Below are positions 27,201-34,947 of a DNA stretch of 64,000 nucleotides, in pieces. A model generated the notes under the pieces. That model made no database searches. It was given only the letters and a program-made list of their open reading frames with translations, and was not told where the DNA came from. This DNA comes from Candidatus Rifleibacteriota bacterium (GTDB lineage: Bacteria; Riflebacteria; Ozemobacteria; Ozemobacterales; Ozemobacteraceae). A program made the position numbers and the translations under genes. Numbering within the stretch: position 1 is the stretch's first letter; every line of letters starts with the position of its first letter. The stretch spans positions 35,648-99,647 of the forward strand of contig JAKQOH010000202.1 in the NCBI GenBank assembly GCA_029565415.1. The letters are read 5' to 3'.

Positions 27201-28456
27201 ACGATTCCGCCGTCGAGCCACCACTGGTCCGAGACCGTGACGGCATTGATATTGAGGCTGGTGGGCCGGATGTTGTAGGCGGCAAGCCAGTTGCGGATGA
27301 TGTCGGTGCCGAGGAGATAGATGAAATCCTCCGCGGCAGACTTCGCGGAAATGCCGATCCAACGGGTCGTGAGATTGTTCGGATAGCCCCGGATGTTTCC
27401 GTCGCTCAGAGGGATGTCGGCTCCGTTTCTGCGCAGGATCGCATCCGTCGCGCTCGTCTGGGTGCGGCTGTAGAGATACATGCGGCCGAACGGGGAAAGG
27501 GCGAGCGACACATACTTCGGGTCCGGCGTGAACTGCTGCTCGTTCGAACCGTTGACGCAGACGCAGTTCAGACACGCCGAAATGCGGGAGCGTTTCACGT
27601 TTTCCTCGAACACCGAGTCGGCCACGCCCGTCGAACCCGCATACACCGGCCGGCCGGCAGACCAGATTCCCATCGGCTTGTTCCAGAGATTGAGATCGTA
27701 ATAGGTATATTTCCGATAGGCGCGGTCCCAGTAGAACATGTTGCCGGGACGGTTGGAGGGATCGCGATCGCGGGACTGCCACCAGGCGCCGTTCGGCACG
27801 TTCCCGTAACCGCCGCCGTCGACGTTGACGAAATTGATCCAGTAGCCGTCGGAGGTGCCGTTTGTATAGATACAATTATTGTCGCAGAGAACCCGGGTCT
27901 TGGCCACACGCCAGCGGCCCGGCTGCCGCTCGACGACGGCGACCGTGCCGCTCCAGGCCCACGAAATATTCCGCGAGCCGTCGGCGGCCGTCCCCTGTTC
28001 GTTGCCCATCGGGCCGATCGTCGTGTAGACCGGCTTGCCGTTTTCATGATAGGTGATGTTCTCGGTCGAGACGTAGTAGTTCTCGCGAGTGTCGCAGTGG
28101 GCTCCGTACAGGCTCACACCGCCCGGCACCTTCATCAGGCGCCGCAGCGTCCAGGACGGGTTGTAGCTGTAACTCGGCTCGGTGTTTTCCGAGAAGGTGT
28201 AGACGTTCCGGTTCAGGTTGACCGAGATGCCGTACGAGTTCCGCGGGTCGAACAGCTTGACGCCGACGGGATTTCCATCCGTTTCTCCCGCAGGATTGTT
28301 CAGCCGGTAGACCCCACGGTAATACACGTCATCGTGGCCGATCAGCAGATAGCACTCGCCATTCCGCTTGTATTCCGGGGCAAGGGCGGATACGGCTCCG
28401 GGCAGGAGGCCCAGCACCAGCATCAGGACCAGAATCAACGGGACGGTTTTGTTCAT
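24215..28456 (-). CDS. Giant exported protein, PilY1-position tip/adhesin candidate
   Basis: 1413 residues with a signal peptide (residues 1-24, ending VSALA). ATG is preceded by GAGGGGG. The first ~600 residues look like beta-propeller or similar repeated strands (GGIVYAYDAAEGKAYQF, ADGFGNLYFSRTEI); a Cys-rich piece CLNCVCVNG is near residue 295. The C-terminal region ends in an Ig/PKD-like segment (SGVYNLTLTAYDNALDFAGN). No family is recognised. It follows V-, X- and W-type minor pilins and two Skp-like proteins in one operon, the place PilY1 occupies in type IV pilus minor pilin operons, so a pilus-tip adhesin or secreted substrate is the best inference. A VWA domain, present in PilY1, was not seen. 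Confidence 0.8.
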   Translation of the reverse strand: MNKTVPLILVLMLVLGLLPGAVSALAPEYKRNGECYLLIGHDDVYYRGVYRLNNPAGETDGNPVGVKLFDPRNSYGISVNLNRNVYTFSENTEPSYSYNPSWTLRRLMKVPGGVSLYGAHCDTRENYYVSTENITYHENGKPVYTTIGPMGNEQGTAADGSRNISWAWSGTVAVVERQPGRWRVAKTRVLCDNNCIYTNGTSDGYWINFVNVDGGGYGNVPNGAWWQSRDRDPSNRPGNMFYWDRAYRKYTYYDLNLWNKPMGIWSAGRPVYAGSTGVADSVFEENVKRSRISACLNCVCVNGSNEQQFTPDPKYVSLALSPFGRMYLYSRTQTSATDAILRRNGADIPLSDGNIRGYPNNLTTRWIGISAKSAAEDFIYLLGTDIIRNWLAAYNIRPTSLNINAVTVSDQWWLDGGIVYAYDAAEGKAYQFVRNDSGGADTCKSIPKVVPIGTGVDDIKADGFGNLYFSRTEITPPSETSLGWAQAYSFIYLYSYAGRTYGRVLYRQRVDKIVKEREFGGSADLPIGSVNIGNNIWTRMFSVRDADWPRLAVTNLQTWAGQSTWQWHGAIYQLTNIATPRQVQLGVINVATPPVVSKPNGRLGSVDILAFDSTGNRMANDYGATEANQGLYSWRVENPPVWEGRNNQAVPGKSKWEGDANGNGYEGGFVSSLMNTSTSVNTSPQVLYTWRIYRIQDAFGIPLTAPELVKEYVDVTTPNVKYYFRSGMYQIECSTKFKYYDYDLLQFGSTVASLSECIRPALGYQPADAAPIPASAGGIAGVKTPFPANTAVALFKVNRLDPLPVGATVDIQRWRPPVGSVPGGWANPILIPPAGPKKYHVITEKENNTWRVDGALLGGVFNLPVIRDNNMVPGSLKWENNMPAQFEWAFALRLPNGQDYPVFSRSTPTTNAANTSLPFKLDYPTEPVTGSLTCKIYRDWTYDQNTYNDDGDFIGTVQVEGHVEYNGEVAVLVLDKTPPEIVSINGWDLAANGGRSPLYLGETYGLVTDRLSHGGYTNPASFTILVRDNNIYGNMVPDLPTARRYPAIPERTWARGIKQAATLYFERGTTKTLFPAEQTVYYPVPANAEFRYYTSPGATVTADIVGSSWVNSSLPYKLMRKPRPYVAGDQYSYLEYVFNVSDWKHLQANTGDSSAMNYCMRFPVDFANNAPNYRAAGAMGQEHPGYALFFQAQDASGNIVPSKIHLGNVLVRDSLRPVPMVQVRDYVRSSDEKLPYDIDRYVVAHPNPLRPMADRIFAYHLLPNTQTWAAQANGTISGGTMIPNIKGIPWNLATEMPEYHPPRIDEGMEVFFTVSASDNIGVSTTNLPAVRVTGPVGLYVEGSPPQISATSANQSLRLMLERSGVYNLTLTAYDNALDFAGNPSPLLREIRLAIVVAPTSMNIRVIEKKDSRF

Positions 28457-28508
28457 ACTGTTTCCCCCCCTCTGCGGGTCACCCGCGCATCGTGTCGTTC
28501 CGGGCGGT

Positions 28509-29498
28509 TCAGGGAATCCGGTTCAGGATTCGCTGCGCGATGTCGGGCTTGACCTGGTTTCTGCGGTACAGCTCGGCGAGAACCTCGCGGGTCAGGTCGA
28601 ACGATCCGGAGCCGGCTAAAAACAGCCTGCTCCGGGCCCCGATCAGTTCGTCATACAAGGGCGACTTCGAGATCTGCGCGGCCACGTTCCTGTCGAAGCT
28701 CTCCTCGATCTGCCGCTTCATCGCCGCCCCATACTGGCGCAGCTCGGGATTCTGGAGATACACGTCGGGAACACGACCGACGAGGTCGCTCTGCAACAGG
28801 GACTGGAACAATCTGATGCTGAGCGGATCGGCGCCTGTTGAATGCGCGACGGGGATCGAGACCGGCCGGGGCTGCACCCGGACGAAATCGCTGTCGAGAA
28901 TCATGGCGCCGCCGCGCGCCCGGGAAACCTCCCCGAGCAGCCCGTCGATCTGGGCAAGCGTCTGCTCGAGCAGCTTCTGCGAGTATTCCCGGGGCAGATA
29001 GAGGGGATTCATCACATCGTCCCAGATCTTGTTCTGCCGCGCCTGGAGCGCCGCAACCGACCGGTCAAGCTCGCCCAGCTTTTGCATCTGGATCTGCCGG
29101 GTCTGCTCGCCCGTGAAGGTGCCACGCTCCTGATTGAACTCGACGACATTCTGGCCGATGCGGTTTTCCAGATCGGTTTTCTGGAGAACCAGCTTGTCGA
29201 TCTCGGTCTGGACCTGCTCCGTCTCGGTTCGGGCTTTCGCCGCGAGGGCGTTGATCTGGTCGGTGAGACGGGCCATCGCCGACTGGTCCTGGAAAGGGAG
29301 ATCGCTGCGCAGATGCCTTCCCAGCACCATGTCGAAGTTCGACATCGCCGGGTGGAGCGCCAGCAGCAGCCCGTAATTGACGACGTACATCCCGGGAGCC
29401 GGAGCCACGTGCGGGCCGGCCAGGGAAACGCCCGCCGCCGTCAGGGCGACGACGACCAAGACCACTCTGCACACCGTTCGGATGGTTCGCACACTCAT
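28509..29498 (-). CDS. Exported coiled-coil protein, Skp/OmpH-like (paralogue B)
   Basis: 329 residues. A signal peptide ends near residue 27 (VSLAG). It is followed by MYVVNYGLLLALHPAM, similar to the 'VvD...ll..HP' start of Skp/OmpH chaperones, then a long helical region (LTDQINALAAKARTETEQVQ; LEKQ-type heptads to about residue 200) predicted to be a coiled coil. The C-terminal ~120 residues are different and may be globular. It shares this layout with the gene directly upstream (29495-30298), so the two look like diverged paralogues. The start overlaps the preceding stop by 4 bases. Chaperone for the giant exported protein is an inference from position. Confidence 0.8.
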   Translation of the reverse strand: MSVRTIRTVCRVVLVVVALTAAGVSLAGPHVAPAPGMYVVNYGLLLALHPAMSNFDMVLGRHLRSDLPFQDQSAMARLTDQINALAAKARTETEQVQTEIDKLVLQKTDLENRIGQNVVEFNQERGTFTGEQTRQIQMQKLGELDRSVAALQARQNKIWDDVMNPLYLPREYSQKLLEQTLAQIDGLLGEVSRARGGAMILDSDFVRVQPRPVSIPVAHSTGADPLSIRLFQSLLQSDLVGRVPDVYLQNPELRQYGAAMKRQIEESFDRNVAAQISKSPLYDELIGARSRLFLAGSGSFDLTREVLAELYRRNQVKPDIAQRILNRIP

Positions 29499-30298
29499 CT
29501 CCGTTTCCTCCCACCGGCGGCTGCAGGTGGCTCCGCGACCTCGCCCGCGACCGGGCGATACTCCAGCATGCCGCGCACCGCTTCCATCGTCAGATCGATC
29601 ACCCCGGCCTTGAACGGCTTCCGGGCTCGGTCAGGAAACCGCTCCCCGAGGAGCCGCTCCCCGGCATTCGCCAATGCCGTGAGTTCCCAGGGCTCGACCG
29701 GCTGTCCATACCAGACCTTCCAGTGAAGATTCGGGAGCGGGGGGGGAGCCGGCTCTTCCCGGATTCTGGGCACGAGAGGGCGTACATTCATTATACCCGT
29801 CAGCCCATGGCGTCTCTGCAACTCGCTCAAGACCGCATCGATCGTGGCCGTGATCCGGACACAGACATCCATCACGCCGTCCGGGGTCGGCATGCCCTCG
29901 TGGTATTCCCCGCTCAGACCGGCTTTCCGCTCGGCGGCCTCGGCCAGCTCGAGCTCATCCTGCAGGGCTTTCCGTCGTTTCCAGTACACGTCGTATTCCC
30001 GGGAAGCGGCCTCGCCGCCGCGTGCCAGAACCGGCTTCGCCGCCGCATCCAGCTCGACCATCCGCCTGCGAATCTCCCCGATACGCGTAGCGAGGTCTGC
30101 CGCACCCCCTCCCGTCACGGGGCTCGAAACCGTTCCCTCGAATCGGCCCGTCTGCGGATTGTAGAGTCTCGTGAGAGGATGCAGATCCAGCAGCACCATG
30201 TAATCGACGACTCCGAACCGGGGCTTCCCTTCGTCTCCGGCCCAGACGGAACTCACGCCGAGCGGAAGGAGGAACAGGACGGCGATCCAACGGTTCAT
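29495..30298 (-). CDS. Exported coiled-coil protein, Skp/OmpH-like (paralogue A)
   Basis: 267 residues. Signal peptide residues 1-20 (cut after VWA-G). The mature start FGVVDYMVLLDLHPLTRLYN matches the Skp-like 'VVD..lL..HP' opening and also resembles paralogue B downstream. A coiled coil follows (TRIGEIRRRMVELDAAAKPV, YWKRRKALQDELELAEAAER), then a proline-bearing linker (EEPAPPPLPN) and a short C-terminal domain ending in a basic tail. A ribosome site GAGGAG precedes ATG. It is the fourth gene of the operon, 15 bases after the PilW-like gene. Confidence 0.8.
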   Translation of the reverse strand: MNRWIAVLFLLPLGVSSVWAGDEGKPRFGVVDYMVLLDLHPLTRLYNPQTGRFEGTVSSPVTGGGAADLATRIGEIRRRMVELDAAAKPVLARGGEAASREYDVYWKRRKALQDELELAEAAERKAGLSGEYHEGMPTPDGVMDVCVRITATIDAVLSELQRRHGLTGIMNVRPLVPRIREEPAPPPLPNLHWKVWYGQPVEPWELTALANAGERLLGERFPDRARKPFKAGVIDLTMEAVRGMLEYRPVAGEVAEPPAAAGGRKRR

Positions 30299-30313
30299 CT
30301 CAATGACTCCTCT

Positions 30314-31081
30314 TCAGGGTTGCAGGAACGACGTCACGACGGAGTTCGAGGCAAGCTTCACGGTGACCGCCTGCTCGAACCAGGTCGTGCCCGGCAAACC
30401 GTTCTCGATCCGGACGAACCGGCCGACCAGGCGCAGGGAGGTCGGGCTCGTCGAGCTCGCCACGACCGAGAACCGATCCAGGCACGAGGTGACGTCCCTG
30501 TTGCGATTGAACTCGGTATCCGGCCGGAAGTTGCCGCTCGAGGTCACGAGAGCCGCTCCAGGAACCCGGAGCACCGTCCCGGGCATCGTGTCGGGGGTCG
30601 TGCCGAACAGGGTCGGGTTCCCGGTCCGCAGGACCCGCAACACCCGCCGCCTCGCCCAGAGGGAAACCCCCGACCACTTTCCCGGCACGATCGGCGTGGA
30701 AAACGTGGCATTCGCCTCGTAATAGGGCCGGGTGATCCCGAACACCATCAGGCAGGTCCACTTCGACAGATTCATGTCGGCGTTTTTCGGAACGCCATTG
30801 AAAGAATATATAATATCATTTATATAAACAGGAGTATCCAGGATCGAGACATTCGTTCCATCGGCGTTGACCCGGAGCATGTTCGGCGTCGACTGTTCCA
30901 GCTCGCGCGCCAGTTCCCCCAGCATGATCTGGACGGCTTTCTGCTCATGGGTGCGCCAGCTGCCGGTGATGAACGAGCGGCTCCCGGATCGGAAGATCAG
31001 GAACGCCGCGCCGAGGAACAGCGACAGGATTCCGGCCGAGATCAGAATCTCGACGAGGGTGAAGCCGGCATTCCGCCGCAT
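30314..31081 (-). CDS. PilW/GspJ-like prepilin
   Basis: 255 residues from the ATG at 31081, one base after the previous stop; the frame is open upstream but has no likely start. The leader MRRNAG is cleaved before FTLVEILISAGILSLFLGAA, with Glu at mature position 5. The size and alternating strands (LRLVGRFVRIENGL, WFEQAVTVKLAS) suit a J/W-type minor pilin. A run of unusually AT-rich codons (VYINDIIYSFNG) is at 30798-30833. Confidence 0.87.
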   Translation of the reverse strand: MRRNAGFTLVEILISAGILSLFLGAAFLIFRSGSRSFITGSWRTHEQKAVQIMLGELARELEQSTPNMLRVNADGTNVSILDTPVYINDIIYSFNGVPKNADMNLSKWTCLMVFGITRPYYEANATFSTPIVPGKWSGVSLWARRRVLRVLRTGNPTLFGTTPDTMPGTVLRVPGAALVTSSGNFRPDTEFNRNRDVTSCLDRFSVVASSTSPTSLRLVGRFVRIENGLPGTTWFEQAVTVKLASNSVVTSFLQP

Positions 31082-31082
31082 C

Positions 31083-31568
31083 TCAGTTGGCCCGCTGGCG
31101 AATGCCATTGATCGTGTGCTCCACAAGCCTGGAGTAGTTTTTCCCGTCACGGGTCGTCAGATTCACCGCGACCGAAATCTTCAGGTTCATGTCCTGATAC
31201 ATTTTCGAGGAGAACATGGAATACTCGGTCGAGTACACGGCATTGAGAGGGTTCGTCACCGTGCCGGCGAGAAGCGCATCGCCCTTGAAGGTGTCGAGGA
31301 ACGTCGTCGTTCCGCGCCGCGAGGCGATATACCCGTAATAGAAGGGGCCCGGCAGCTCCTTGAACTTCAGGGCGGCGATCTGCGTCACGCCCTGGGCGAG
31401 AATGTCGGCCTGGGCGAAGGCCAGCAGCAGAGGATTCACGGGTTTCTGCTGCTGGACGGTCTTGATATACGAAGCCCCGAGGATGAAGATCGCCAGGCAC
31501 AGCGTCAGCACGACCACGATCGCCATCCCCCGCCGCTCGGAACGCGGCATCCGCTGCGTTTTCCTCAC
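31083..31568 (-). CDS. PilX/GspK-like pseudopilin
   Basis: 161 residues. Basic leader SERRG followed by MAIVVVLTLCLAIFILGASY: pilin-like helix with no Glu at mature position 5, as in PilX/GspK, which cap the pilus. The Gln-rich stretch KTVQQQKPVNPLL follows the helix. The start overlaps the previous stop (ATGA). It has a normal size for PilX, unlike the 896-residue relative at 8852. Confidence 0.82.
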   Translation of the reverse strand: MRKTQRMPRSERRGMAIVVVLTLCLAIFILGASYIKTVQQQKPVNPLLLAFAQADILAQGVTQIAALKFKELPGPFYYGYIASRRGTTTFLDTFKGDALLAGTVTNPLNAVYSTEYSMFSSKMYQDMNLKISVAVNLTTRDGKNYSRLVEHTINGIRQRAN

Positions 31569-32104
31569 GCGCCGCCCCGCCGGTTCAGATCGGCCCGGTA
31601 GGTGACGCAGTGGATCTCGGGCCGCGCACTCCCCTGTTCCAACCAGGAAACCCGTATGGCGAGCCGCTTGAGACAGTTCGTGAGATTCAGCGTGTTGGGT
31701 CCGAGGAAATCCGTCGGGCGGGGAGCCGCCTCGGAAAATCCGGGATTCTGGACATTCACCGAGTAGTAGGAAAACGAAACGGGAACCAGTTCGCTCGTGA
31801 GCAGCACGCGATAAACGGTACCGTTCGGCCCCGTCACATCCCCCAGAAGGATCGGCTGGGTCGCATACGTGGCGAGGTTCGTTCCGACCGGGATATCCCG
31901 GTAGGGCGCCTGGAGAAGGAGGGTGGCGGTCTGCTGGAGGACCTGGATGCCGACGATATGGCGGTTGTCCTTCAGCGTCGCCTTGCCGCCATAGCCCATC
32001 AGGGAAGCGATCGGGATCATCGCCGAAGCGAGGATGAACAAGGCCAGCATGATTTCGATGAGCGTGACGCCCCGAACGGGGTACCGCGCCAGTTTTTTCC
32101 TCAT
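31565..32104 (-). CDS. PilV/GspI-like prepilin, first gene of the operon
   Basis: 179 residues. The leader ends YPVRG and is followed by VTLIEIMLALFILASAMIP, with Glu at mature position 5. The C-terminal strand RLAIRVSWLEQG is typical for I/V-type minor pilins. A GAGGGG site lies just before ATG. It opens a seven-gene operon that runs to 23496 with 4-base overlaps or short gaps throughout, under the promoter at 32147-32176. Confidence 0.87.
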   Translation of the reverse strand: MRKKLARYPVRGVTLIEIMLALFILASAMIPIASLMGYGGKATLKDNRHIVGIQVLQQTATLLLQAPYRDIPVGTNLATYATQPILLGDVTGPNGTVYRVLLTSELVPVSFSYYSVNVQNPGFSEAAPRPTDFLGPNTLNLTNCLKRLAIRVSWLEQGSARPEIHCVTYRADLNRRGGA

Positions 32105-32146
32105 CGCCCCTCGCTTCCGGGTATGCCGCTACACATCACGGTGTCC

Positions 32147-32176
32147 AGTATACATGGGCGGTCATCACCAAGTAAA
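32147..32176 (-). promoter_or_regulatory. Promoter of the seven-gene secreted/pseudopilin operon
   Basis: Minus strand TTTACT (plus-strand 32171-32176), 18-base spacer, TATACT (32147-32152), giving a leader of about 35 bases before the ATG at 32104. Confidence 0.6.
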
Positions 32177-32243
32177 GGCGATTCGCCCCCTTGTGTGATG
32201 CCGTGAGCCCCGGGTGGAGCCGGAGAGATGATGAACACGCTCG

Positions 32244-32272
32244 TGGACGGCATGGGGTGCTTGTGTTATATT
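32244..32272 (+). promoter_or_regulatory. Promoter for the Cys-rich mini-protein and downstream genes
   Basis: TGGACG (32244-32249), 17 bases, TATATT (32267-32272). A GGAGGAG site precedes the ATG at 32310. Confidence 0.6.
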
Positions 32273-32309
32273 TGCCCCATCTCGTCACCCGAACCGCTGG
32301 AGGAGCAAC

Positions 32310-32507
32310 ATGAGCACACCCACCACCCCCGTTTCCCTTCCCAAGTGCTTTGGCACGGATTATTTCGGCAAATGGAACTCCACCGGCATGACCTTCGACT
32401 CGATGAAGATCGACAAGCCTGATCAGCAGCAGAAGTGCTGCGACTGCCAGTTGTTCGAGCGGTGCTACCTGGTCAACGATATCAAGATCGCGCGGATCCG
32501 CCGCTGA
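32310..32507 (+). CDS. Cysteine-rich mini-protein (possible metal-binding)
   Basis: 65 residues, with an excellent ribosome site (GGAGGAGCAAC then ATG). Cysteines at about 13, 43, 44, 46 and 52; the cluster KCCDCQLFERC suggests a Zn or Fe-S site formed with Cys13. No signal peptide. It is 27 bases before the pyrimidine phosphorylase gene and shares its promoter. Not recognised as a named family. Confidence 0.75.
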   Translation: MSTPTTPVSLPKCFGTDYFGKWNSTGMTFDSMKIDKPDQQQKCCDCQLFERCYLVNDIKIARIRR

Positions 32508-32534
32508 AGCCGACCCAGGAACGAGGAGATCGAC

Positions 32535-33842
32535 ATGCGAGCCTATGACGTCATCAAACGGAAGCGTGACGGCCAGAAACTGACCGCCGAGGAGATCAAG
32601 TTCGTCATCGACGGCTTCGTGAACGGCAGTCTGCCCGACTATCAGATGGCCGCCTTCCTGATGGCCGTGTATTTCAAGGGCATGGACGAGCAGGAAACCT
32701 TCTGGCTCACGGACAACATGCGGCTCAGCGGGGATCTCATCGGCCTCGAAGGCATCCATGGCTTCACCGTCGACAAGCATTCGACGGGCGGGGTCGGCGA
32801 CAAGACCAGCCTCGTTCTCGGCCCCGTCCTGGCCGCGCTGGGAATGAAGGTCGCCAAGATGTCGGGCCGGGGCCTCGGCCACACCGGCGGCACGATCGAC
32901 AAGCTCGAATCGATCAAGGGCTTCAGCTGCGATCTTCCTTCGGCGAAGTTCATCGACGCCGTCAACCAGGTCGGGGTCGCGATCGTCGGCCAGACGGGCA
33001 ATCTGGTGCCGGCAGACAAGAAGATCTACGCCCTGCGCGATGTGACGGCCACGGTCGATTCGATCCCGCTGATCGCCGCCTCGATCATGTCGAAGAAGCT
33101 CGCGGTCGCGAACCAGGGCCTCGTGCTCGACGTGAAGGTCGGCAGCGGCGCCTTCATGAAAACCCTCGCCGACGCGCGCGAGCTGGCGCGGGCGATGGTG
33201 AAGATCGGCAAGCAGGGCGGCCGGAAGGTGGCCGCCGTGCTCTCGAATATGGATGAACCGCTCGGCCGCATGATCGGCAACGCCCTCGAAGTCCGCGAAG
33301 CGATCGATACCCTGCGCGGAAAGGGGCCCGCCGACCTGGTCGAACTGGTCAAGGCTTTGGCGCGCGAAGCGCTGCTGATGGCCCCCGGCTCGAAGCTGAC
33401 CCAGGCCGAAGCCGGCGCGAAGGTCGCCGACGTGCTCGCCTCGGGAGCCGCGTTCGCCAAGTTCGTCGAAATGGTCCGGATCCAGGGCGGCGACACCGCG
33501 ATGATCGAACACCCGGAGAAGCTCCCGACCGCGAAAAAGATCGTTCCGCTCGCATCGGATCGTGACGGCCACGTGGCGGCCATCGAGTGCGAGGAGATCG
33601 GCCTTGCGGCGATGATGCTCGGTGCCGGTCGCGAGACCAAGGAGTCGACGATCGACATGGCCGTCGGCCTCGAGCTGGTCAAGCATGTCGGGGACACCGT
33701 GAAAAAGGGCGAGCCACTCGCTCAGGTCCACATCAACCCGGACCGCGACAACATGAAGGCCCTGGACCGGCTGCGGGCTGCGTTCAGACTCACCGACGCT
33801 CCCGTCCAGCCCCAGCCTCTCGTCCTCGACATCGTTTCCTGA
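32535..33842 (+). CDS. pdp: Pyrimidine-nucleoside (thymidine) phosphorylase
   Basis: 435 residues. It phosphorolyses uridine, thymidine or deoxyuridine to the base and (deoxy)ribose 1-phosphate in the cytoplasm. Seen: MAVYFKGMDEQET, the phosphate-binding DKHSTGGVGDKTSL, the family signature SGRGLGHTGGTIDKLES, KKIYALRDVTATV, and the C-terminal barrel-sandwich region (GDTVKKGEPLAQVH). The lysine pattern fits the bispecific pyrimidine enzyme better than strict deoA, but I cannot be certain. A GAGGAG site precedes ATG. The dNTPase follows after 4 bases, a logical pair in deoxynucleotide turnover. Confidence 0.94.
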   Translation: MRAYDVIKRKRDGQKLTAEEIKFVIDGFVNGSLPDYQMAAFLMAVYFKGMDEQETFWLTDNMRLSGDLIGLEGIHGFTVDKHSTGGVGDKTSLVLGPVLAALGMKVAKMSGRGLGHTGGTIDKLESIKGFSCDLPSAKFIDAVNQVGVAIVGQTGNLVPADKKIYALRDVTATVDSIPLIAASIMSKKLAVANQGLVLDVKVGSGAFMKTLADARELARAMVKIGKQGGRKVAAVLSNMDEPLGRMIGNALEVREAIDTLRGKGPADLVELVKALAREALLMAPGSKLTQAEAGAKVADVLASGAAFAKFVEMVRIQGGDTAMIEHPEKLPTAKKIVPLASDRDGHVAAIECEEIGLAAMMLGAGRETKESTIDMAVGLELVKHVGDTVKKGEPLAQVHINPDRDNMKALDRLRAAFRLTDAPVQPQPLVLDIVS

Positions 33843-33846
33843 GTCC

Positions 33847-34947
33847 ATGCGTCACAGCCCGATCCGCGACGACTCCATCCGCCGCTTCATGGAGGAGCAG
33901 GAAGCGCAGATGCTCAGTCCGCGCGCCTGCCTGTCGCGCAACAGCCGCGGCCGGGCCGTTCCCGAACACGACTGCTTCCTCCGGACCTGCTTCCAGCGGG
34001 ACACGGATCGGATCATCCACAGCGAGTCGTTCCGCCGGCTGAAACACAAGACCCAGGTCTTCCTGTCGCCGACGAACGACCATTTCCGCACCCGCCTCAC
34101 GCACACGCTGGAGGTCGTCGGCATCGCCCGCTGCATCGCCCGCGGCCTCCGTCTCAACGAGGATCTGGCCGAAGCGATCGCCTTCGGCCACGACCTCGGC
34201 CACACCCCCTTCGGCCACGCCGGCGAGCAGGTCCTGGCCGAGCTCAGCGACTCCGGCTTCCATCATGCGTCCCACAGCGTGCGGGTCGTGACCGTGCTCG
34301 AAAAGAACGGTGCGGGGCTGAACCTGACGGCCGAAGTGGTCGACGGCATCGGCAAGCACAGCAAAGGCCGCAAGGGCTCGCTGATCCTGAACGGCCCCGA
34401 CGCCCCCCTGACGCTCGAAGCCCAGATCGTCCGGATATCGGATCTCGTAGCATATATAAACCACGATATAGACGACGCCATCCGGGCCGGGGTCATCCAG
34501 CCCGAGGATCTGCCGCTCGAGCCGGTCGAGCTGCTCGGCGAACGCCACTCGATCCGAATCCACACGATGGTGAAGGACATCATCGCGACGAGCGCCGAAG
34601 CCGAAGGGATCACGATGAGTCCGGCCGTCTCGGATGCGACGGAACGGCTCCGCGAGTTCCTGTATGCGAGTGTCTACCCTCGCCCCGAGATCGATTCGGC
34701 CGTCGACAAGTCGAAGCAGCTTCTCCGACAGATGGCCCGCTGGTTCCTCGAACATCCGGTCGATTTGCATGCGCGGCTGAAGCACCAGCCCCCCGCCGGC
34801 CAGTCCCTGAACCGGACCCTGATCGACTATCTCGCCGGAATGACCGACGAGTATGCCATCCGGCTGTTCAAGGATCTGTTCGTTCCGCATTTCCAGCTCG
34901 ACATCAGCATCTCGCCCCCCGCGGCCAAGACGGGTGATCACCCATGA
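33847..34947 (+). CDS. dgt: Deoxyguanosinetriphosphate triphosphohydrolase-like HD protein
   Basis: 366 residues, matching the shorter bacterial dNTPase subfamily. It removes tripolyphosphate from dNTPs. HD-domain metal ligands are visible: RLTHTLEVVGIARCIARGL (first His), FGHDLGHTPFGHAGE (HD and following His) and the distal aspartate in DLVAYINHDIDD. The N-terminal HSESFRRLKHKTQVF is typical. It is 4 bases after pdp, and its stop overlaps the chemoreceptor start by 4 bases. Dgt versus generic dNTPase cannot be decided. An AT-rich codon stretch lies at 34447-34472. Confidence 0.9.
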   Translation: MRHSPIRDDSIRRFMEEQEAQMLSPRACLSRNSRGRAVPEHDCFLRTCFQRDTDRIIHSESFRRLKHKTQVFLSPTNDHFRTRLTHTLEVVGIARCIARGLRLNEDLAEAIAFGHDLGHTPFGHAGEQVLAELSDSGFHHASHSVRVVTVLEKNGAGLNLTAEVVDGIGKHSKGRKGSLILNGPDAPLTLEAQIVRISDLVAYINHDIDDAIRAGVIQPEDLPLEPVELLGERHSIRIHTMVKDIIATSAEAEGITMSPAVSDATERLREFLYASVYPRPEIDSAVDKSKQLLRQMARWFLEHPVDLHARLKHQPPAGQSLNRTLIDYLAGMTDEYAIRLFKDLFVPHFQLDISISPPAAKTGDHP

